Assembly: GCA_036521915.1 (NCBI GenBank)
Contig: DATDGU010000111.1
Coordinates: 12,547-76,546, forward strand
From: PALSA-555 sp036521915
GTDB lineage: Bacteria > Actinomycetota > Acidimicrobiia > IMCC26256 > PALSA-555
Length of the DNA stretch: 64,000 nt
Direction of reading: 5' to 3'
A program made the translations under genes and the position numbers. This document shows, piece after piece, positions 58,593-64,000 of this stretch (position 1 is its first letter; each line of letters starts with the position of its first letter). A model generated the notes under the pieces. It was given only the letters and a program-made list of their open reading frames with translations, was not told the DNA's origin and made no database searches.

Positions 58593-59924
58593 GTGCACGC
58601 ATTCCGTGGCGCGGCCATCACGCTGACGGTCCTGATCACGCTGGCGGCCTCGCCGGTCACGGTCTCCGCGCAGACGGGGGGTTCGGGGAGCGCGCAGCAG
58701 GCCACCGATGTCGGGATCACCAGCTCGACGATCCGCATCGGCGTCGTTGCCGACGTCGACAACGCCTTGGAGCCCGGGCTGTTCGCGGGCTCGCCGGCCG
58801 CGGTCGAGGCGTTCGCGGCGTACATCAACCGGCACGGCGGCCTCGCCGGACGAAAGCTGGTCGTCGACTTCCTCGATTCGCATCTCAGCGACAGCGATGC
58901 CCGGAACGCGATCATCACGGCGTGCCGGCAAGACTTTGCGTTGGTGGGCACTGCTGCGCTGTTCCTCAACAACGTCGATGACATGGTCGCCTGCCAGGAC
59001 CAATCCGGGGCATCGACCGGCCTGCCCAACATTCCGATCGTGCAGACGTCGCTGGCTGACCAGTGCTCCCCGGTCTCGTTCGGGGTGAACCCGCCGCAGC
59101 TCGACTGCTCGACGAAGTCTCAACATCCCCAGACGTTCCGAGCGAACCAGGGGCCCGTCAAGTACTACCTGCGGACCCGTCCCGGTCTGCACGGCATCGA
59201 GATCTACGCGAGCGACATCGCCGCGGCCGCGGCAGCTGGCCTGGTCCTGGCGCGGGGCTCGGAGGCGGGCGGCGTCAAGTCGGACGGCGAGCTCGGCATC
59301 TCCGCGTTGGCGCCCCAGTCCGGCTACAGCTCGGCCGTGGAGCAGATGAAGGCCAAGGGCTCCAATTACGCCCTCGACACTGCGGCGTTCCAGCAGATGG
59401 TCGCGCTGCGCAAGGAGGCTGCCCTGCAGGGCATCAACCCCAAGAGCGTGGTGTGGGACTGCTGGTCGAACTGCTACGACAAGCGGTTCATCCAACAGGG
59501 CGGAGCCGATGTCGAGGGCCAGTACGTTGCGCTGTCGGCCCTTCCCTTCAATGAGACGAAGAGCAACGCGGCACTCGCGACGTACGTCAAGTCCACCGGG
59601 TCCGACAAGGTTGACGGCTTCGGCGAATACGCATGGATCGCATCGCTGCTGTTTCGGGATTCGGTCAACGCCATCGTCAAGCGAGGCGGGGACAACGCCC
59701 TGACGCGTAAGGCGCTGCTGGCACAGCTCGCGTCGACGACGAGCTTCAACGCCGACGGGATGTGGGGTACCACCAACATCGGTCAGCACCTCGCAACCCC
59801 ATGCTTCCTCATCATGCAAGTCAAGAACGGACAGTTCACCCGCGTCTACCCGACCACCCCGGGCACCTTCGACTGCAAGCAATCGAACGCGATCAACATC
59901 AAAGCTGACCTGCTGTCTGGCTGA
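58593..59924 (+). CDS. Orphan branched-chain-type substrate-binding protein
   Basis: 443 residues. GTG start with AGGGGGGAG upstream; signal peptide FRGAAITLTVLITLAASPVTVSAQ. Leu/Ile/Val-binding fold: TIRIGVVADVDNALEPGLFAG, FAAYINRHGGLAGRKLVVDF, VEQMKAKGSNY, VDGFGEYAWIASLLF. No permease or ATPase lies next to it, so it may use a transporter coded elsewhere (for example the liv system at 36.7 kb) or act as a sensor for the divergent TetR cluster. Confidence 0.85.
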   Translation: MHAFRGAAITLTVLITLAASPVTVSAQTGGSGSAQQATDVGITSSTIRIGVVADVDNALEPGLFAGSPAAVEAFAAYINRHGGLAGRKLVVDFLDSHLSDSDARNAIITACRQDFALVGTAALFLNNVDDMVACQDQSGASTGLPNIPIVQTSLADQCSPVSFGVNPPQLDCSTKSQHPQTFRANQGPVKYYLRTRPGLHGIEIYASDIAAAAAAGLVLARGSEAGGVKSDGELGISALAPQSGYSSAVEQMKAKGSNYALDTAAFQQMVALRKEAALQGINPKSVVWDCWSNCYDKRFIQQGGADVEGQYVALSALPFNETKSNAALATYVKSTGSDKVDGFGEYAWIASLLFRDSVNAIVKRGGDNALTRKALLAQLASTTSFNADGMWGTTNIGQHLATPCFLIMQVKNGQFTRVYPTTPGTFDCKQSNAINIKADLLSG

Positions 59925-59982
59925 GACCAGCCCAAGCACCGAGCACCGGCGCTCGATCCTTCAGTCAGCAGACGGAGACAAC

Positions 59983-60435
59983 ATGCCTAACTTCACCTTG
60001 GAAGAAGTTCGTGAAGCGTACGAGCACTTCAAGGCGGTTTCTGACGAGTGTGCCGCCACCGCGGACTACAACGCCTTCGCGGACCTTTTCACCGAAGACT
60101 GCACATATGTCGAACATGTCTTCGGTGAGATGCACGGCCGCGAGGAGGTGCGAAACTGGATCGTGCCGCTCATGAAGGCATATCCCAACAACCAGATGGC
60201 GCGATACACACACGATTGGGTTCTCTTTGACGAAGCACACGCTCGTGTCGTGTTCTGTGCACGGACGCACATGGCCGACCCCGGCGACGGGAGCTCGCAC
60301 TCAGCGACGAACTGGTCGATGATCGACTACGCGGGCAACGGGCTCTTCTTGCGCGAGGAAGATATCTCCAACCCTGCAAACTTCGGCGCTCTGCTGACGG
60401 ACTGGCAAGCGGCGAAGGACAAAGCGGGCTCTTGA
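59983..60435 (+). CDS. SnoaL/NTF2-like protein
   Basis: 150 residues. One cone-shaped alpha+beta barrel: FKAVSDECAATADYNAFADL then FTEDCTYVEHVFGEMHGREE, YTHDWVLFDEAHARVVFCA and GLFLREEDISNPANFGALL. Used by cyclases, hydratases, isomerases and as accessory subunits; no specific catalytic set could be assigned. ATG with GGAG upstream. Lies between the binding protein and a P450 gene, same strand. Confidence 0.8.
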   Translation: MPNFTLEEVREAYEHFKAVSDECAATADYNAFADLFTEDCTYVEHVFGEMHGREEVRNWIVPLMKAYPNNQMARYTHDWVLFDEAHARVVFCARTHMADPGDGSSHSATNWSMIDYAGNGLFLREEDISNPANFGALLTDWQAAKDKAGS

Positions 60436-60454
60436 CGCGCACGACTTCCTGCTC

Positions 60455-61657
60455 GTGACGGCCGACGACGGCGGTATGGACGGCCTCAACCAGCCGGTGG
60501 CGGGGGAGGTCCGGGACCCCTATCCGGAGTTCGTGCAACTACGTGAGCGCTCGCCCGTCGTCCGCCAGGAATCCGTGTTCGAGGGCGCCCCCCCGTCATA
60601 TGTCGTGTACCGCCACGACGACGTGATGTGGGTCCTGAGGGACCACGAGACGTTCTCATCGACGGTCATCGCTGAGGGCATGGGCGACGTGTGGGGCAGA
60701 AAGATCATCGTGGGCATGGATCCCCCGGAGCACCATCGCCACCGCGCGCTGGTCTCCGTGGCCTTCCGGCAGCGCACGCTCACCCGATGGGAGGAGTCAC
60801 TCGTCGGGCGTGTGGTCGACGAGCTGATCGATGCCTTCATCGACCGCGGTCGGGCCAACCTCGTGAGCGAGTACACGTTCGGCTTCCCCGCCAAAGTCAT
60901 CGCGGGTGTCCTCGGCCTCCCCGAAGACGACTACGAACAGTTCCAGCGCTGGGCGATCGGGATCATCAACGTGTCGCGCGACTGGGAGCGAGGCATCCAG
61001 TGCGCGGGGGCGCTGCGGGAGTATCTCGCCCGTATCGTCGATGAGCGTCGTGAAGAGCCCCGTGATGACCTGGTGACGGATCTCGTGACGGCCGAGCTCG
61101 ATGGCGAGAGACTCGACGACGAGGAGATCTTCTCCTTCCTGCGGATGCTGCTACCGGCCGGCATCGAGACCACGTACCGCTCGAGCGGAAACCTGCTCCA
61201 CCTCCTGCTCACCCACGGCGAGCAGCTCGACGCGCTCCGCGCTGATCGGTTGGTCATCCCCCAAGCCATCGAAGAAGGGCTCCGCTACGAGTCGCCGGTA
61301 GGGCTGACACTGCGGGTCACGACCAAAGCGACGTCCATCTCCGGCGTGGACATTCCGGAAGGGGCGGTCGTCGCGTCGATGCTGTTCTCAGCCAACCGAG
61401 ATCCCGAGGCCTACGACAACCCGGAACAATTCGACATCTTTCGGGAACCAACGCAGCACCTGTCCTTCGGCACAGGGCCACACTTGTGCCTCGGTATGCA
61501 TCTCGCTCGCATGGAAACACGAGTCGCACTCAACGCGCTCTTCGACCGCCTGCCCAACCTGCGCCTCGACCAAGACGAGGCGCAGCGCGTCGACGCACAC
61601 ATCCATGGCGACACGCTGTTTCGTAGCCCAACCGCGTTGCCCGTCGTGTGGGGCTGA
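60455..61657 (+). CDS. Cytochrome P450
   Basis: 400 residues, soluble bacterial type. I-helix LLPAGIETTYRSSGNLLHLL, where Glu-Thr-Thr replaces the usual Asp/Glu-Thr with AGIETT, ExxR in EEGLRYES, and heme loop LSFGTGPHLCLGMHLAR with thiolate Cys345. Oxygenates an unknown substrate using ferredoxin/reductase coded elsewhere. GTG start; no SD, the next in-frame ATG is 7 codons on. Part of a same-strand run with SnoaL-like and LLM genes. Confidence 0.92.
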   Translation: MTADDGGMDGLNQPVAGEVRDPYPEFVQLRERSPVVRQESVFEGAPPSYVVYRHDDVMWVLRDHETFSSTVIAEGMGDVWGRKIIVGMDPPEHHRHRALVSVAFRQRTLTRWEESLVGRVVDELIDAFIDRGRANLVSEYTFGFPAKVIAGVLGLPEDDYEQFQRWAIGIINVSRDWERGIQCAGALREYLARIVDERREEPRDDLVTDLVTAELDGERLDDEEIFSFLRMLLPAGIETTYRSSGNLLHLLLTHGEQLDALRADRLVIPQAIEEGLRYESPVGLTLRVTTKATSISGVDIPEGAVVASMLFSANRDPEAYDNPEQFDIFREPTQHLSFGTGPHLCLGMHLARMETRVALNALFDRLPNLRLDQDEAQRVDAHIHGDTLFRSPTALPVVWG

Positions 61658-61711
61658 GTTCCGCTGCTATTCCAGCGCGCACCTTCCACGAGCGGCACTC
61701 GACGGCTTGTC

Positions 61712-61717
61712 TATGGT
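61712..61717 (+). promoter_or_regulatory. -10 box TATGGT of the LLM gene, leaderless
   Basis: TATGGT ends 6 nt before ATG 61724, favouring this ATG over the TTG just before it. Confidence 0.45.
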
Positions 61718-61723
61718 GCGTTG

Positions 61724-62701
61724 ATGGAGTTTTCGTGTGCGTTCGCCACCAGCCTCGATACGCCCGAGCACGTACGGATCGCTGAGGCGCTCGGATACCG
61801 ACGGGCTTGGGCGTACGACTCGCCGGCGCTGTACCCGGACGTGTGGGTGGCGCTGTCATTGGCAGCCGAACGCACGGAACGAATCGGGCTGGGTCCGGCG
61901 GTGCTGGTGCCCAGCCTGCGGCATCCGATGACGAACGCTGCTGCGATCGTCGGGTTGTGTGCGCTCGCGCCCGGTCGCGTGGCGGTTGCAGTGGGCTCGG
62001 GTTTCACGGGCAGGTACACGTTGGGCCAGAGGCCAATCCGATGGGCTGACGTCGAGGTCTACGCGCGGGCGCTGCGAGCGCTCCTGGCGGGTGACACCGT
62101 CGAGTGGGAAGGGCGGCCCATCCGGATGTTGCATCCACCCGGCTTCGGCGCCGCGCGGCCAGTCGACGTCCCGCTCCTGATCGGCGCTGATGGCCCGAAG
62201 GGAACGGCGGTTGCCGAAGCCATAGGCGACGGGATATTCGCCGCCGGGGTCCCAAACGCCGCCGCCACCGGCTGGCACGCACTGTTGCAGTTCGGCACCG
62301 TGCTTGGGCCGGGCGAGGATCTGCGAAGTCCTCGCGTCCTCGACGCCGCTGGCCACGGTCTGGCCGTCGCATATCACGCGATGTTCGAGCGTGGCGGTCC
62401 CGACGCGGTGCGAGGACTTCCTGGAGGCGAGGCATGGCTGAGCGCGATCGAGTCGCTCCCCGCGGCCGACCGACACCTCGCCACTCACGAAGGCCACCTT
62501 GTCCATCTCACCGATCGCGACCGAGTCGCCGTCACCGAGGGCGCTGAGCTCCTGGGTGCATTCACCCTCACCGGAACGCCCGCGGCTCTGCGGAACCGAG
62601 TTGCAGAGCTCGCCGCCGGCGGAGTCACCGAGGTCGTCTACCAGCCTGCCGGCGCGGACATCCCCGGCGAGCTCGACCGCTTCTTCGCGGCTGTGGCCTG
62701 A
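61724..62701 (+). CDS. LLM-class (luciferase-like) flavin-dependent oxidoreductase
   Basis: 325 residues. TIM-barrel flavoprotein: EFSCAFATSLDTPEHVRIAE, AERTERIGLGPAVLVPSLRHP, GRVAVAVGSGFTGRYTLG, VPLLIGADGPKGTAVAEAIG. In actinobacteria many of these use F420 instead of FMN; the sequence cannot decide. Likely works with the P450 and SnoaL-like genes in one catabolic or detoxification route, which is an inference from order and strand. Confidence 0.85.
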   Translation: MEFSCAFATSLDTPEHVRIAEALGYRRAWAYDSPALYPDVWVALSLAAERTERIGLGPAVLVPSLRHPMTNAAAIVGLCALAPGRVAVAVGSGFTGRYTLGQRPIRWADVEVYARALRALLAGDTVEWEGRPIRMLHPPGFGAARPVDVPLLIGADGPKGTAVAEAIGDGIFAAGVPNAAATGWHALLQFGTVLGPGEDLRSPRVLDAAGHGLAVAYHAMFERGGPDAVRGLPGGEAWLSAIESLPAADRHLATHEGHLVHLTDRDRVAVTEGAELLGAFTLTGTPAALRNRVAELAAGGVTEVVYQPAGADIPGELDRFFAAVA

Positions 62702-62870
62702 CGCTCACCCCGGCAGACGGCACCGAACCCGCCGCCGAAGCGCCGCTCGTGGAACCGATCGTTTGGTCAGACGTCGGAATCATCCGGCACCTGGGTAGGC
62801 GTCGGGCTCCGGCGCGGTCCGAGTCCGTGGCAAATCGGTCGGCGAGCTTGCTTCTCGTGATGGCTCGACA

Positions 62871-62890
62871 ATCCCATCAGCATCCCATCA
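62871..62890 (+). repeat. Copy 1 of ATCCCATCAGCATCCCATCA
   Basis: Itself a tandem ATCCCATCA with GC between. Identical to 63077-63096; a single ATCCCATCA also lies at 55924-55932, left of the accessory block. Confidence 0.6.
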
Positions 62891-63076
62891 AGTTCGTGCA
62901 CAACAGGTCACATGAGAGCCCGTGACGTCCATGATCACGCCAACTCGATTGGCGATGAGTAACGCCAAGGGCTTGTATTCGCAGTCTTGACGCTTGAAGT
63001 CGAAGTGGACCGCCCGCACGGTAGCGGCTCGTCCTTGCACCTCAGCCGTGGCCTCGGTTGCCGGAACGCCCGTGCG

Positions 63077-63096
63077 ATCCCATCAGCATCCCATCA
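63077..63096 (+). repeat. Copy 2 of ATCCCATCAGCATCCCATCA
   Basis: Exact match to 62871-62890; the flanks differ (…GACA upstream and AGTTCG downstream of copy 1; GTGCG and GACAG around copy 2). Confidence 0.6.
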
Positions 63097-63154
63097 GACA
63101 GAACGAGTTCAAGCAACGAGTGACGGATCGGAATCTCGGCTGGCACGTGACGAC

Positions 63155-63556
63155 TCAACCAGACTCGAGCAGCCGAATTTCACACCTCGGTCCGGGTGCG
63201 TTGAAGAGTCGAGCATCGGCTGTCAACAGGGGGCAAGCAAGCCCCTCAGCAAGGGCAACATACGCCGCGTCATAGGCGGAGACATTCGTTCGGAGCTCGA
63301 AGGCCCTTCGAAGCAGGGGCAAGCCCGGGTACCGCTCGACGTCGAGCTCCGTGAGGTCATCGATGGCTGCGGAGAATCGAGAGTCGGACAGGGTTCCGGC
63401 GAGCCACCGCTTCCGCAGGACCGAAACGGTCTCAACGTCGACGAGCTCGGGCGCGCTCAGGCCGTCAGCTCCTCGTACGACCTCGCGCGCTGCGCCCCCA
63501 TCGGCCCCGTCGTCGGCAACGACGTTGGCCAGAACGGAGGCATCGATGACGATCAA
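63155..63556 (-). CDS. vapC: VapC-type PIN-domain toxin (ribonuclease)
   Basis: 133 residues. Acidic active-site residues are visible at Asp5 (VIDASVLANV), Glu42 (VDVETVSVL), Asp96 (YDAAYVALAE) and Asp114 (LLTADARLF). Mg-dependent endoribonuclease held inactive by the antitoxin. ATG overlaps the antitoxin stop by 4 nt (ATGA), the usual order antitoxin then toxin. Confidence 0.9.
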   Translation of the reverse strand: MIVIDASVLANVVADDGADGGAAREVVRGADGLSAPELVDVETVSVLRKRWLAGTLSDSRFSAAIDDLTELDVERYPGLPLLRRAFELRTNVSAYDAAYVALAEGLACPLLTADARLFNAPGPRCEIRLLESG

Positions 63557-63783
63557 CGTGACGCGCGCTCGTCGGTTACGTCGCGACTTGCCTGACGCAG
63601 TCCGACCTGGCCGCCACGGCGACGTGCGATGCGGTCGAGCACCTCGTCGAGCGGTGGCTTCTCGGCCAGCCGCCTGAGTTCCGCGGCCAGGTACTGCTGT
63701 AACGACTGGCCAGCCCGCTCAGCGCGGCGCTGCAGAGCTGCGTGTACCTCATCAGGGATGTCACGTACCAGCACGTTCGGCAT
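63553..63783 (-). CDS. vapB: VapB/FitA-type ribbon-helix-helix antitoxin
   Basis: 76 residues. RHH start MPNVLVRDIPDEVHAALQRR, helix AERAGQSLQQYLAAELRRLA, then the toxin-binding tail PPLDEVLDRIARRRGGQVGL. Binds VapC and its own operator. Transcript predicted to be leaderless (see promoter). Confidence 0.88.
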   Translation of the reverse strand: MPNVLVRDIPDEVHAALQRRAERAGQSLQQYLAAELRRLAEKPPLDEVLDRIARRRGGQVGLRQASRDVTDERASR

Positions 63784-63820
63784 GCTTGCAGTATGCTAGC
63801 AGCGCAAGCGAAATGCAAGC
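63784..63820 (-). promoter_or_regulatory. vapBC promoter and inverted-repeat operator
   Basis: Minus strand: -35 TTGCAT (63818-63813), 17-nt spacer, -10 CATACT (63795-63790), 6 nt before ATG 63783. GCTTGC (63784-63789) pairs with GCAAGC (63804-63809), with a further GCAAGC at 63815-63820 and palindrome TGCTAGCA (63794-63801) between, a fit site for VapBC autorepression. Confidence 0.6.
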
Positions 63821-63899
63821 GCTTCGCCACCGCCCTATGTGCAAGTCAAGCCAGGTCAGAGCGAGCTTCTAAGTCGTGCCGTGGAACAAGATTGAGTTC

Positions 63900-64000
63900 A
63901 TGAGGCTGCGGTCCTTTGGCGGGGAGTTCGTCGTTTGCCGGCTCGATCCAGAGGCTGATCTGCCCGTTTGGCTTCCGAAGTCGGCCTGGTGGAGTGCGAC
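63900..64000 (+). CDS. 5' end of an ACT-domain-like protein, cut by the window edge
   Basis: 33 codons visible from ATG 63900 (a GTG at 63876 is also in frame). MRLRSFGGEFVVCRLDPEAD then LPVWLPKSAWWSA matches the start of small ACT/CASTOR-type regulatory proteins (FxVCRL-P...W). Too short to be sure. Divergent from vapBC. Confidence 0.4.
   Translation, partial: MRLRSFGGEFVVCRLDPEADLPVWLPKSAWWSA

Larger units (their letters stand above)
62702..63154 (+). other. Non-coding region with a 20-nt repeat
   Basis: 453 nt between the LLM gene and vapC. No credible coding frame. Holds two copies of ATCCCATCAGCATCCCATCA (62871-62890 and 63077-63096), 206 nt apart. No integrase, tRNA or complete att core was recognised. 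Confidence 0.5.

Noticed and set aside
62987..63595. 202-codon plus-strand frame over vapC
   Set aside because: vapC and vapB on the minus strand have all active-site residues and the ATGA overlap.

Overview
The window looks like chromosomal DNA from a high-GC actinobacterium, probably an environmental lineage (an acidimicrobial-type relative is possible but not shown). Reasons: very GC-rich coding with frequent GTG/TTG starts, many leaderless promoters (TAnnnT 6-8 nt before a start codon), HelD, class II (B12) ribonucleotide reductase, LLM flavoenzymes, and much fatty-acid or CoA-type and VOC/SDR catabolic content. No rRNA, tRNA, CRISPR array or transposase was recognised.

Layout. 1-3 kb: 3' part of nrdJ interrupted by a 398-residue LAGLIDADG intein. 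3-20 kb: secreted esterase, VOC proteins, APH-like kinases, amidohydrolase, alcohol dehydrogenase, SMP-30 lactonase, a redoxin, SDR, sulfatase, histidine phosphatase, HelD and PepF. 20-27 kb: APH-like kinase lacking a normal start codon, DUF885 peptidase-like protein, SDR, fumC and lon. 27-33.5 kb: a complete oligopeptide ABC transporter. 33.6-41 kb: ArfB-like release factor, a channel-like membrane protein and a branched-chain-type (Liv) ABC transporter whose two permeases are fused. 41-45.5 kb: secreted protein, TetR regulator, MaoC hydratase, SDR and isomerase. 45.6-53.5 kb: UGSC protein and its partner, oxidoreductases, acyl-CoA ligase and acyl-CoA dehydrogenase. 53.7-55.9 kb: aldehyde dehydrogenase and HAD hydrolase. 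55.9-63.1 kb: apparently less GC-rich accessory block (esterase, TetR, binding protein, SnoaL-like, P450, LLM) bracketed by an ATCCCATCA motif. 63.2-63.8 kb: vapBC. The right end holds the start of an ACT-type gene.

Main result. Two genes are interrupted by a single in-frame TGA exactly at a redox-active cysteine position: a thioredoxin-fold redoxin (TGA at 11541-11539, minus strand, W-U-G-C-R) and a UGSC-family protein (TGA at 45923-45925, U-G-S-C). Each TGA is followed at once by a hairpin with the same plan: lower helix, 4-nt 5' bulge, 6-bp upper helix and 5-nt apical loop, with the loop starting about 19-21 nt after the TGA. They are best read as two selenoproteins with bacterial SECIS elements, so the organism should carry selA/selB/selC/selD elsewhere. 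A standard gene caller would split both genes.

Regulation. A palindrome CTGACG-N4-CGTCAG occurs before the liv binding-protein gene, before the secreted-protein gene and (degenerate) before the neighbouring tetR, suggesting one local TetR regulon joining transport and CoA-type catabolism.
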